From Saccharothrix coeruleofusca (GTDB lineage: Bacteria; Actinomycetota; Actinomycetes; Mycobacteriales; Pseudonocardiaceae): a DNA stretch of 64,000 bases. Of the stretch, positions 33,741 through 42,077 are shown in pieces. A model generated the notes under the pieces. The model did no database searches, was not told where the DNA came from, and worked only from the letters and a program-made list of their open reading frames with translations. Position 1 is the stretch's first letter. Each line of letters opens with the position of its first letter. The position numbers and the translations under genes were made by a program. Location: the NCBI RefSeq assembly GCF_014648515.1, contig NZ_BMRG01000014.1, forward strand, positions 57,516 through 121,515. The letters run 5' to 3'.

Positions 33741-34685
33741 GTGACACGCATTCATTTTTCGGTAGAGGACCTGGCGCGAACAAAGTTCTGCACCGTGGAC
33801 ACGCCCACCGCGGAAACCCTGCTCGCGATGAGGCTGCTCGGCAACGGTGGAGGAGGTCAGTCGTTCCGCAGGTGGCAGACGGCGGTGCGCAGCCGGCTCG
33901 GAGCGCCACCTTCCGCACAGCAGCGGTTGTTCCGCTCAGCCCAACTCTCCTCGGACTTCTTCACCTCCAGCGCAGCCGGTGGCCACTTCGGGCTGTCCCT
34001 GGTCAAGGCGGGTTACCAGCGCGAGGACATCGCCTACATCACCAACCACTTCTACCCGCTCGCGATCGTGCCGTACTGGAACGGGATTCGCGGCTACCTC
34101 GAGGCCGAGCGCTCCTACCGGGGCCGCGTCATCCTCAACGACGGTGTCGAGGGCATGCTGCGCAGCCTGCAACCCATGATCACCTGGAACGCACCGGTCC
34201 TGGAGACCGCGAGCCCCACCGGACCGGAGATCCACCTGAACAACCGGGGTTTGTTGATCGTGCCCTCGCTGTTCCTGTTCGACCAGGTCACCGTCATCAA
34301 GCCGCCGGCGTCGCGGCCCGACGCCCCCCCGGTGCTCGTCTACCCGGTGCCGGTCAACGGCACGACGGCGAACTCGTTGTGGCAGCTGGCTCCCTCAACC
34401 GACAAGGCGCTGGGAGCGCTGGTCGGCCGGACGCGGGCGAAGGTGCTGCGCACTCTGGTCGACAGCCACAACACCGGTGAGCTCGGCCTGCGGGTCGGCG
34501 TTTCGGCAGCGGCCGCGAGCCAGCACACCGCCGTGCTGCGCGAAGCCGGTCTGATCATCACGCGGCGCAAGCAGAACACCGTGCTGCACTCGCTGACTCC
34601 GCTGGGGCTCGCGCTGTTGAACAGCAGGGGCATCGAGCCGAACGCGACCGGGGAGACGCCTGATGCGCGCCGCTCGGTCTCCTGA
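33741..34685 (+). CDS. ArsR-type winged-helix regulator with long N-terminal domain
   Basis: About 314 residues. N-terminal ~220 residues are a family-specific region found in actinobacterial helix-turn-helix proteins (MTRIHFSVEDLARTKF; YWNGIRGYLEAERSYRGRVI; LLIVPSLFLFDQV). The C-terminal winged helix (VGRTRAKVLRTLVDSHNTGE; VGVSAAAASQHTAVLREAGL; TLHSLTPLG-like wing) is ArsR-like. GTG 33741 with GGGGGAG is preferred over ATG 33729 because the family begins with xRIHF. It overlaps the following mutase gene by 23 bases, so it is probably an in-cluster regulator of the precursor operon. Confidence 0.8.
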   Translation: MTRIHFSVEDLARTKFCTVDTPTAETLLAMRLLGNGGGGQSFRRWQTAVRSRLGAPPSAQQRLFRSAQLSSDFFTSSAAGGHFGLSLVKAGYQREDIAYITNHFYPLAIVPYWNGIRGYLEAERSYRGRVILNDGVEGMLRSLQPMITWNAPVLETASPTGPEIHLNNRGLLIVPSLFLFDQVTVIKPPASRPDAPPVLVYPVPVNGTTANSLWQLAPSTDKALGALVGRTRAKVLRTLVDSHNTGELGLRVGVSAAAASQHTAVLREAGLIITRRKQNTVLHSLTPLGLALLNSRGIEPNATGETPDARRSVS

Positions 34686-35094
34686 GCAGCTCGACGTCGT
34701 GGTGACCAGCACGGCGTCGGACTCCCACACGTGGAACCTGGTGTACCTGCAGCTCACGATCGAAGAGGCCGGGCACCGGGTCCACAACCTCGGTGCTTGC
34801 GTGCCCGACGACGAGGTCGTCGACGAGTGCCTGAGGCGGCGGCCCGACCTGCTGGTCGTCAGCAGTGTCAACGGGCACGGGTTCACCGACGGCCTGCGGT
34901 TGATCACCGCGCTGCGCTCGTGCGACGACCTGCGCGGACTGCCGGTGGTCATCGGCGGCAAGCTCGGCATCTGCGGCACCGCCGGGGTGCACGGCGAGCT
35001 GCTCGAAGCGGGGTACGACGCCCTGTTCGAGGACGATCCGGAGCTGGCCAGGTTCCGCGGGTTCCTCGACTCACTGGTCCTGGTGCGCCGATGA
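34663..35094 (+). CDS. Glutamate (methylaspartate) mutase B12-binding subunit
   Basis: 143 residues, the size of the small sigma subunit (GlmS/MutS). It adopts the B12-binding fold: VVVTSTASDSHTWNLVYLQL contains the D-x-H-x-x loop whose His replaces the lower axial ligand of cobalamin (D-S-H-T-W-N; family consensus has Gly last), followed by VVSSVNGHGFTDGLRLIT and LPVVIGGKLGICGTAG. With the large subunit next door it rearranges L-glutamate to (2S,3S)-3-methylaspartate. ATG with GGGGAG seven bases upstream; its stop overlaps the large-subunit start (ATGA). Confidence 0.92.
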   Translation: MRAARSPEQLDVVVTSTASDSHTWNLVYLQLTIEEAGHRVHNLGACVPDDEVVDECLRRRPDLLVVSSVNGHGFTDGLRLITALRSCDDLRGLPVVIGGKLGICGTAGVHGELLEAGYDALFEDDPELARFRGFLDSLVLVRR

Positions 35095-36299
35095 TCTCGT
35101 TCGGCGGCTTCGTCCGCGCGGCCAGAGCCCGAGGCCGGCTCGTCGTGCAACCGCGGATGGGGATGAGCGACCCGGCGACGATGCGCGCCGGACTGCTCGC
35201 GACCCGCGACGCGGCGGCGACCACGGTGGGCACGATCACCGTCGACAGCTACACCCGCGTCGGTGACAACACCGGCGCGGCGCTGGCCCTGGCCCGCGGC
35301 TCGGCGATGAACGGCTACCCGATCACAGCGCACAGCAGGCGAACAACCCGCCGGGTGCTGCACGGTCTGGGGTTCCCGGTCCAGGTGCGGCACGGCTCCG
35401 CGATGCCAGGCGACATCGTGTCCGCGCTGGTCGCAGCGGGGATGCACGCGACGGAGGGCGGGCCGGTGTCGTACTGCCTGCCGTACAGCCGGCTCCCGTT
35501 GCGCGACTCGGTGGAGAACTGGACTCGCGCGTCCGAACGGCTGGCCGCGGTGCCGGACCACCACATGGAGACGTTCGGCGGCTGCATGATGGGTCAGCTG
35601 TGCCCGCCGAGCGTGCTGGTCGCGATCACCGTGCTGGAGGCGTTGTTCTTCCGTCAGCGCGGGTTGCGCAGCATCTCGCTGAGCTACGCGCAGCAGACCA
35701 GCCCGGCGCAGGACGTCGAGGCCGTGGCCGCGCTGACGAGCCTGGCGGGCGAACTACTACCCGATGTGGACTGGCATGTGGTGATCTACGCGTACATGGG
35801 CGTCTTCCCCCGCACCCCGGCGGGCGCCCGGCGGCTGATGGCCGAAGCCGCACGGCTCGCGGTCACGACCGGCGCGGCGCGGCTGATCGTCAAGACCGAG
35901 GCCGAGGTGCACCGCATCCCGTCCGTGGCGGAGAACGTGGCGGCGCTGGAGCACGCGGGCGACGTCGCCGCGTTGTGCACGCCCGCTCCCGCCGACGGCC
36001 GTGACACCGAGACCTACGCGGAGGCGCGGGCGATGATCGACGCCGTCCTGGACCTCGACGCGGACGTCGGCATCGCGCTCGACAAGGGCTTCTCCGCGGG
36101 CTACCTGGATGTGCCGTTCTGCCTGCACCCGGACAACGCGGGCCGGGCCCGCAGCTACCTCGACCAGGACGGCCAGCTGCGCTGGTCCGCCACCGGTTCG
36201 TTACCCATCGGCGGACCCTCGGCGCACCGCCGGGACATGACCTCATCCGACCTGCTGGCCGCATTGTCCTACATGGAGCGACGGTGCGACACGAATTGA
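35091..36299 (+). CDS. mutE: Glutamate (methylaspartate) mutase large subunit
   Basis: About 402 residues, TIM-barrel catalytic subunit (GlmE/MutE). Recognisable segments: VVQPRMGMSDPATMRAGLL, GTITVDSYTRVGDNTGAALA, GSAMNGYPITAHSR (substrate loop), VRHGSAMPGDIVSALVAAGM, ETFGGCMMGQLCPPSVLVAI, and YAQQTSPAQDVEAV. It is shorter than the clostridial enzyme (about 483 residues), as is usual for secondary-metabolism homologues (friulimicin, vicenistatin clusters). The product 3-methylaspartate is normally a dedicated peptide or polyketide building block. Coupled to both neighbours by overlaps. Confidence 0.93.
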   Translation: MISFGGFVRAARARGRLVVQPRMGMSDPATMRAGLLATRDAAATTVGTITVDSYTRVGDNTGAALALARGSAMNGYPITAHSRRTTRRVLHGLGFPVQVRHGSAMPGDIVSALVAAGMHATEGGPVSYCLPYSRLPLRDSVENWTRASERLAAVPDHHMETFGGCMMGQLCPPSVLVAITVLEALFFRQRGLRSISLSYAQQTSPAQDVEAVAALTSLAGELLPDVDWHVVIYAYMGVFPRTPAGARRLMAEAARLAVTTGAARLIVKTEAEVHRIPSVAENVAALEHAGDVAALCTPAPADGRDTETYAEARAMIDAVLDLDADVGIALDKGFSAGYLDVPFCLHPDNAGRARSYLDQDGQLRWSATGSLPIGGPSAHRRDMTSSDLLAALSYMERRCDTN

Positions 36300-36310
36300 G
36301 GAGGATCGCG

Positions 36311-37285
36311 TTGGACAGCACACCGTCCAGTCCCAGGGAACATCTGAGCTCACCAGTCACCAGGGCGGTGCTGCGGGTGCAGAACGCGGTACTCGCCGCG
36401 ACCAGGGAGTTCTTGTCGGCGCAGGGTTTCACCGAACTGCTGCCGCCCGTCATCGGCCCGGTCACCGATCCGGGTGCGCGCGGTGCCAAACAGGTCGACG
36501 TGGACTACTACGGCCACCGCTACAAGCTGATGACGAGCGCGATCCTGTACAAGCAGGCATCGCTGACCGCGTTCGACCGGATCTTCTGCATCGCGCCGAA
36601 CGTGCGACTCGAGCCACCGGAGACCTCGACCACCGCCCGACACCTCGCCGAGTTCCACCAGATCGACGTGGAGATCGCCGGTGCGGGCGTGGGCGAGGCC
36701 ATGGACCTGGCTGAGAACCTCCTGCCGCACGTGGTGAAGTCCGTGGTCACGATGCCGGAGCTGGTCCTCCTCCGCCGGGACGTCGACACGCTGAACGCGG
36801 TGCCGAACGGCGCGTTCGGGCGCCGGACGCACGCGTCGGTCGTCACCGAACTGCACTCGCTGGGGCACGAGCAGAATCCGGACGGCGAGATCGACTGGCA
36901 GGCCGAGGTGCTGCTGTCCTCGCGCGCCACGCAGCCGTTCTTCATCACCTCCTACCCCAAGGGTTCGCGCGGCTTCTACGACCGCGAGTCCGCCGAGAAT
37001 CCCGGTGTGCTGCGCAACTTCGACCTGATCGCGCCGGAGGGCTTCGGTGAGCTGTGCAGCGGCAGCGAGCGCGAACACCGGTACGCCGAGATCGTCACCC
37101 GGATGCGGGAGACCGGGGAGAACCCGGTCAAGTACGGCTGGTACCTCGACATGGTCCGCGAAGGCATCCCGAGCAGCGCCGGGTTCGGGATCGGGCTGGA
37201 GCGGCTCACCCGCTACCTGTGCGGCTTGGAGAACGTCTGGCAGGCATCGGCCTACCCCAAACTGCCGGGGGTGGCGTCGCCGTGA
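36311..37285 (+). CDS. AsnRS/AsnA-like class II synthetase paralogue lacking the tRNA-binding domain
   Basis: About 324 residues. Class II catalytic core of the Asp/Asn type: YYGHRYKLMTSAILYKQASL, motif 2 region CIAPNVRLEPPET...TTARHLAEFHQIDVEIAG, and motif 3 AGFGIGLERLTRYLCGLENV. There is no N-terminal OB anticodon-binding domain. Archaeal proteins of this build (AsnA-type) are ATP-dependent asparagine synthetases that amidate aspartate. Beside a methylaspartate mutase, amidation of 3-methylaspartate to 3-methylasparagine is the attractive inference; activation as an acyl-adenylate for transfer is the alternative. Start TTG 36311 has a perfect AGGAGG six bases upstream; GTG 36284 is possible. 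Confidence 0.82.
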   Translation: MDSTPSSPREHLSSPVTRAVLRVQNAVLAATREFLSAQGFTELLPPVIGPVTDPGARGAKQVDVDYYGHRYKLMTSAILYKQASLTAFDRIFCIAPNVRLEPPETSTTARHLAEFHQIDVEIAGAGVGEAMDLAENLLPHVVKSVVTMPELVLLRRDVDTLNAVPNGAFGRRTHASVVTELHSLGHEQNPDGEIDWQAEVLLSSRATQPFFITSYPKGSRGFYDRESAENPGVLRNFDLIAPEGFGELCSGSEREHRYAEIVTRMRETGENPVKYGWYLDMVREGIPSSAGFGIGLERLTRYLCGLENVWQASAYPKLPGVASP

Positions 37286-38505
37286 CGCTGCGAGCGCCGG
37301 GTTTCCCCGAGCAGGACGTGCGCGTGCGGGCCACCCACGGCCCGGCCGCGATCTTCCCCGAGTTGACGGAGTACGGGACCACGTTGTTCGGCGCGGTCGC
37401 GGAGTCCGGTGACCGGCTGGACTCCGCACGGCTGGTGCCGCCGTCCTTCATGCCGCGGCGGCTGGAGAAGCTCATCGAACTGGGCCGCGAACCGATGTAC
37501 GACGCGGTGGACCTCACCACGTCCGTCGGCGGCTTCCAGTCCGCACTGCCGCTCTACGTCTCGGCGTTCGGCTCCACCAGGGTGGCGTCGGACGATCTCG
37601 GTGTGGCCGCGGCGAGGCAGGCGGGACGACTCGGGATCCCGCTGGTGATCGGTGAGAACGTCGTGCCCGTCAACGGCTACGGCCGGATCGATGGCGCCAC
37701 CGAGAAGTCATTGCTGGCCCGGATTCGCGCCTATGGTGAGGAACTGGGCGAGCACAGCGGTGGCGTCGTCGTGCAGCAGTCCACGGAGGACGCCGACGCG
37801 GAGGTGTGGAACCTCGTCTACAGCGACCCGGCCACCCAGCCGCTGCTCGACACCGGGCGGCTGGGCCTGGAGCTGAAGACCGGCCAGGGTGCGAAGCCCG
37901 GCCTGGGCGGGATGTCGGTGCTGGACAGCACCTCGGCGGTGGCCGACCGGTTCCACGTCGACACGGTCTTCGGCACGGACGAGGTGCTGCGCTGCGCCAG
38001 CCCCGGCACGTTCACGCAGGAGATCCTGAGGCAGCAGATCCGCCTGATGCGCAACAACTACCCCCGCGCCAAGGTGTGGGTGAAGCTGCCACCTGCGAGG
38101 GACGTGGCCGACGCAGCGCGGACCGCGTGGGAGGCCGGTGCGGATGCGGTGGCGGTCGACGGCGCCGAGGGCGGGACGGGCTGGGCACCGACCGGGTTCC
38201 TCGCCCACGTCGGCCTGCCGCTCGCCGAATGCCTGCGCCGCCTCGGCGAATCCGCGGGCGACCTGCTCGTCTCCGGGCGGATGTGGGAGGGCACCCGAGT
38301 GGTGAAGTGCCTGGCGCTGGGCGCGCGGGCGGCCGGTCTCGGCCGGGCGGCACTGCTCGCGGCGGACACGGATCCCGTGCACGGGCTCGAGAACCTCGTG
38401 CGGTGCCTGGAACTGGAGCTGCGCCTGCTCGTCAGCGCGCTCGGGAAGTACTCGGCCGGCGCGGTGTCGGCGGAGGACCTGTGGTGGGGGGATCGTGCCA
38501 ACTGA
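37282..38505 (+). CDS. Glutamate synthase (GltB FMN domain)-like protein
   Basis: About 407 residues corresponding to the FMN/TIM-barrel domain of glutamate synthase: DAVDLTTSVGGFQSALPLYV, GIPLVIGENVVPVNGYG, LELKTGQGAKPGLGGMSVLD, VAVDGAEGGTGWAPTGFLAH, VSGRMWEGTRVVKCLALGAR. No glutaminase domain and no NADPH subunit lie nearby. Stand-alone forms may use ammonia or act as FMN oxidoreductases on 2-iminoglutarate-like substrates; here a role in supplying glutamate, nitrogen or an oxidised amino acid to the mutase/synthetase pair is inferred. GTG 37282 overlaps the upstream stop (GTGA), and the 3' end overlaps the exporter gene. Confidence 0.85.
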   Translation: MTLRAPGFPEQDVRVRATHGPAAIFPELTEYGTTLFGAVAESGDRLDSARLVPPSFMPRRLEKLIELGREPMYDAVDLTTSVGGFQSALPLYVSAFGSTRVASDDLGVAAARQAGRLGIPLVIGENVVPVNGYGRIDGATEKSLLARIRAYGEELGEHSGGVVVQQSTEDADAEVWNLVYSDPATQPLLDTGRLGLELKTGQGAKPGLGGMSVLDSTSAVADRFHVDTVFGTDEVLRCASPGTFTQEILRQQIRLMRNNYPRAKVWVKLPPARDVADAARTAWEAGADAVAVDGAEGGTGWAPTGFLAHVGLPLAECLRRLGESAGDLLVSGRMWEGTRVVKCLALGARAAGLGRAALLAADTDPVHGLENLVRCLELELRLLVSALGKYSAGAVSAEDLWWGDRAN

Positions 38506-39433
38506 CCTGATGATCCACGCCGAGGACGTCGTGAAGTCCTTCGGCACGCACACCGCGCTGGACGGGGTGACGCTGCGGGTGCCGCGAGGCACCGTTCTCG
38601 GCCTGCTGGGCCACAACGGCGCAGGCAAGACCACGCTGATCAACGTGCTCACGACCGTGCTGCCGCCCGATGGCGGCACGGCCTCGGTGGCGGGCTTCGA
38701 CGTGGTCGCCGAGGGCGCCCAGGTTCGTTCGAGCATCGGTCTGACCGGCCAGTACACGTTGGTCGACGAGGACCTGACCGGCAGGCAGAACCTGGTGATG
38801 ATCGCCCGGCTGCTCGGCCTCTCGTCCCGCGACGCCCGCAGGCACGCCGCCGAGCTGCTCGAGTCGTTCGGCCTCGTGGACGCGGCCGACCGCAAGGCAG
38901 GCAAGTTCTCCGGTGGCATGAAACGACGGCTGGACCTCGCGGTGAGCCTGGTCGGTCGGCCGCACGTGGTGTTCCTGGACGAGCCGACCACCGGTCTCGA
39001 CCCGACGAGCCGGATCGCACTGTGGGAGACCGTCGAACGGCTCACCCGCGAGGAGGGCACGACGGTGCTGCTGACCACGCAGTACATGGAGGAGGCCGAC
39101 CGGCTGGCCGATGCGATCACGGTGCTCTCGCATGGCCGCGTCGTCGCGTCCGGCACGGCAGGTGAGCTGAAGGCCGGACTCGGCCGGCGCACGGTCACCA
39201 TCACGCCGTCCGATCCGGCACTCGCCTCCGAGGTGTTGTCCCGCAACGGGTTCGAGGTGGGCCGCGAGCTGGACGCCGTGCACGTGCCGGTGTCCGCGAC
39301 CCGCGAGGTGGCCGTCGTCGTGCGGCTGCTCACGGACGCGGACGTCGACCTGGCCGCGCTGACCGTCACCGAGCCGAGCCTGGACGACGTCTACCTCGCC
39401 CTCGCCGCGCAACCACGAGGAGTGCTCCAGTGA
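38495..39433 (+). CDS. DrrA-type ABC transporter ATP-binding protein
   Basis: 312 residues, daunorubicin-resistance type. Walker A LLGHNGAGKTTLIN, signature KFSGGMKRRLDLAVSLVG, Walker B HVVFLDEPTTGLDP, H-loop TTQYMEEAD, and the DrrA-specific C-terminal extension ending LTVTEPSLDDVYLAL. With the permease immediately downstream (stop/start overlap) it should export the cluster product and give self-resistance. Starts inside the 3' end of the GltB-like gene, so it is part of the same transcript. Confidence 0.93.
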   Translation: MPTDLMIHAEDVVKSFGTHTALDGVTLRVPRGTVLGLLGHNGAGKTTLINVLTTVLPPDGGTASVAGFDVVAEGAQVRSSIGLTGQYTLVDEDLTGRQNLVMIARLLGLSSRDARRHAAELLESFGLVDAADRKAGKFSGGMKRRLDLAVSLVGRPHVVFLDEPTTGLDPTSRIALWETVERLTREEGTTVLLTTQYMEEADRLADAITVLSHGRVVASGTAGELKAGLGRRTVTITPSDPALASEVLSRNGFEVGRELDAVHVPVSATREVAVVVRLLTDADVDLAALTVTEPSLDDVYLALAAQPRGVLQ

Positions 39434-40209
39434 CGACGATGCCGGCGAGCCCGTTCGTCCAGGTCGGCGTGCTGACCGGTCGTTCCCTGCTGGGGCTGCG
39501 CGATCCGCGGATGATCGTGATGAACCTGCTCCAGCCGATGATCATGCTGACGCTGTTCAGCCAGGTCTTCAGGACCATGGCCGACGCGCCCGGATTCCCG
39601 CCCGGCGTCGAGTACCTCGACTACCTGATGCCCGCGATCCTGGTGACCACCGGCGCGCAGGCCGCTGTGTGGGCGGGCGGCGGCTTGGCCAACGACCTCA
39701 AGAACGGTGTGCTGGCCCGGTTCCGGACGCTGCCGGTGACCATGGTCGCGGTCGTGGCCGCGCGCAGCCTCTTCGACCTGACGCGCAGCGCGTTGCAACT
39801 GCTGACGCTGCTGGTGGCCGCGATGCTGCTGTTCGGCTTCCACCCGCCGGGCGGGGTGCTGGGCAGCCTCGGCGCGCTGGTGCTCGCGCTGGTCGTCGGC
39901 ACCGGGCTCGGCGCGGTGTTCATGGCGCTCGCGGCGTGGGTGAAGAACGGCGAACTGCTGCAGACCATCGGCATGGCCACGATGTTCCCGCTCATGTTCG
40001 CCTCCAGCGCGTTCGTGCCGGTGGGCAACCTGCCTGGCTGGTTGCGCGCGGTCGCCGTGGTGAACCCGCTGACCTACGCGGTCGACGCGGCCCGCGGGTT
40101 CGCGCTCGGCGCAGCCGCGTGGCCCGCACTCGCCGCGGCGCTCGGGGTCAGCTCGGTGTTGCTGGTGGCCGGGTTAGGCCTTGCTGCTCGTGGCGTCCGC
40201 CGTCCGTGA
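39430..40209 (+). CDS. DrrB-type ABC-2 permease
   Basis: 259 residues with six hydrophobic helices (e.g. MIVMNLLQPMIMLTLFSQVF; LVALVVGTGLGAVFMALAAW-type; MFPLMFASSAFVPVGNLPGW; GVSSVLLVAGLGLAARG). The FASSAFVPVGNLPGWLR segment is characteristic of ABC-2 drug exporters. GTG start overlaps the ATPase stop. Its last 36 bases overlap the 3' end of the convergent glycosidase-like gene, so the two long operons meet tail to tail without an intergenic terminator. Confidence 0.92.
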   Translation: MTTMPASPFVQVGVLTGRSLLGLRDPRMIVMNLLQPMIMLTLFSQVFRTMADAPGFPPGVEYLDYLMPAILVTTGAQAAVWAGGGLANDLKNGVLARFRTLPVTMVAVVAARSLFDLTRSALQLLTLLVAAMLLFGFHPPGGVLGSLGALVLALVVGTGLGAVFMALAAWVKNGELLQTIGMATMFPLMFASSAFVPVGNLPGWLRAVAVVNPLTYAVDAARGFALGAAAWPALAAALGVSSVLLVAGLGLAARGVRRP

Positions 40210-41886
40210 CCTCGAGACGACACGAGGAAGGAGGTCGGGCACATGACCACGGCGGCTCAGCACCACCGCACCCGACGGTGGCAGCGTCACTCGGATCCCG
40301 GCCTCCTCGGCCACAGCAGGCAATGGTGTGCCGTTCGGGTCGGTGACCCGGACGTCCTCGATGTCGTGCCCGACGAGCAGCGACTGGCCCTTTGCCCCCC
40401 GGATCCTGACCCAGTCCGTGCGGCCGCGGCTGCGCGAGGCGTCGATCAGGCACGCGCCGGGCACCCGCAGCGACTCCACCGAGACCTCGTCCCAGCCGTC
40501 CGGGATGGACGGGAAGACGTCGACGGCACCGGATCGGCCGTGCACCACGAGGTCCAGCACGGCCTGGCTGACGCCGAACGGCACCGACCAGGCGTTGAGG
40601 TCGAGCACGTGGCGCAGGTGCCCGGCGGCGGCGTTCGGCTCCCGCACACGGGCGGCGAGCGACGCGGCGGCGACGTGGGAGTCCACCGTCCAGTCCTCGC
40701 GCATGCTCGCCCAGTGTCGGTAGCTGCGCTGGGCCACGTCGCGCGAGATGCCGCTGTCGTGCAACGGGAACAGACCGACGAGGTGAGCGGCCGTGCGATG
40801 CGAGCGGGTGAGCGGCCGACCGGCGCCGAGCATCAGCCCTGACGGCCCGATGTGGTACGGCACCAGGTCGCGCACGAGGTCGTGCTCGCCGAGGAGGCCG
40901 GCCGCCCAGCGCAGTAGCGCCAGGTCGTAGGTGCAGTCCGCGACGTCGCCATGACCGGGCGAGTGCGTGACGGGCAGGTGCAGGAAGCCGTCGCTGCCCC
41001 GTACCAGGAACGCCCGGTAGAAGTCGACCGCCCTGCGCAGCAGGGGAATGGCGGCGTCCGGTGAGTCGCCGCGATGTTCGTGCAACGACCACAGGGCGGG
41101 CAGGTTCCACGCCATCACGGAGTTCTCGGCGGCACCACCCTTCGAGCCCGTGCCGGGAATCGCGGCGGGCGACAACGGCGGCGCGGTGTCGACGTTCGCG
41201 AGCAACGCCACCTGGTTCGCCCCCGCGAGCATGGACGGCACCGACGACAGCGCGGTGCCGGGCGCCACGGTCGCGGCCGCGTGATATTGCTGAATCACGT
41301 GGAACCGCTGCACAGAGGTGTCCGGCAACGAGACGAAGCTGTTGGTGTACAGCCGGTTCCACCACGCGCGGTGCGTGGTGAGCAAGTGCTGCGGATCGCC
41401 GGTGCCGCCGACGAGGAACACCTCGTGCCGTCCCACCACCTTGCCCGCCCACCGAGCGGCGACCTCACCCCCGCTCGGCGTCACGGTCACCATCAGCACC
41501 CCGGTCTGCCGGTGCACCAGCGCGGACAGCTCGACCGCGCCGCGGGTGGTGGTGACGGTGCCGGTCAGCTCGGCGTTCCACAAGTCGAGCTGCCAGCGTG
41601 CGCCGGTCGGCGTGCCTGCCAGGTCGAGCCGGACCAGGTCGGTGAACGCGATGCCGCGCTGGTCCCCGAACACCTGGGTGGTCACCGACCCGTTGCCCAG
41701 CAACGGCCCCGCCCACTGCTCCAGCGGCAGCTCGTGCCACACCATCGCGGCGTCGCGCACGATCGCCTCGTGCGGCCCGATCGGCGGCCCGGCCGACGCG
41801 GTCGAGGTCAACCAGCTCCCTCCCACCGCGGTAGCGCCGAGCAGCGCAGCGCCGCGCAGGAACGTTCTGCGGCCGAAGGTCTTCAT
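40174..41886 (-). CDS. Tat-exported GH95-like glycosidase, short form
   Basis: About 570 residues. MKTFGRRTFLRGAALLGATA is a twin-arginine signal ending STASAG. The mature part resembles GH95-type alpha-L-fucosidase/galactosidase proteins (WHELPLEQWAGPLLGNGSVT, NRLYTNSFVSLPD, ENSVMAWNLPALW, GDVADCTYDLALLRWAAGL, DVFPSIPDGWDEV), but is about 200 residues shorter than typical family members. ATG 41886. It may trim a sugar from the exported product, or be a degenerate/specialised member. Downstream end of the minus-strand NRPS operon, separated from the glycosyltransferase by 190 bases with no recognisable gene. Confidence 0.68.
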   Translation of the reverse strand: MKTFGRRTFLRGAALLGATAVGGSWLTSTASAGPPIGPHEAIVRDAAMVWHELPLEQWAGPLLGNGSVTTQVFGDQRGIAFTDLVRLDLAGTPTGARWQLDLWNAELTGTVTTTRGAVELSALVHRQTGVLMVTVTPSGGEVAARWAGKVVGRHEVFLVGGTGDPQHLLTTHRAWWNRLYTNSFVSLPDTSVQRFHVIQQYHAAATVAPGTALSSVPSMLAGANQVALLANVDTAPPLSPAAIPGTGSKGGAAENSVMAWNLPALWSLHEHRGDSPDAAIPLLRRAVDFYRAFLVRGSDGFLHLPVTHSPGHGDVADCTYDLALLRWAAGLLGEHDLVRDLVPYHIGPSGLMLGAGRPLTRSHRTAAHLVGLFPLHDSGISRDVAQRSYRHWASMREDWTVDSHVAAASLAARVREPNAAAGHLRHVLDLNAWSVPFGVSQAVLDLVVHGRSGAVDVFPSIPDGWDEVSVESLRVPGACLIDASRSRGRTDWVRIRGAKGQSLLVGHDIEDVRVTDPNGTPLPAVAEEAGIRVTLPPSGAVVLSRRGHVPDLLPRVVSRSRTADATSSKA

Positions 41887-42077
41887 GTCGCCAACTCCTC
41901 GCAAGATCCCCGCACCCCAACCACTCTCACGGCAGCGACCAGTCCACGCAGCGCGACGCCAGTCCTCCGTCGTGCCACAGCCGCGCATCCCCTAGCCGTG
42001 GCCGTCCGGCGTCCCTGTCACTCCGAGGCGGAACGCGGCCACCACGGCGGCGCTCAGGCCCCAGCGAACCCGGGACC

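Noticed and set aside
36311-37285. Genuine asparaginyl-tRNA synthetase
   Set aside because: No anticodon-binding OB domain and located inside a biosynthetic operon; a paralogue with synthetase function is more likely.
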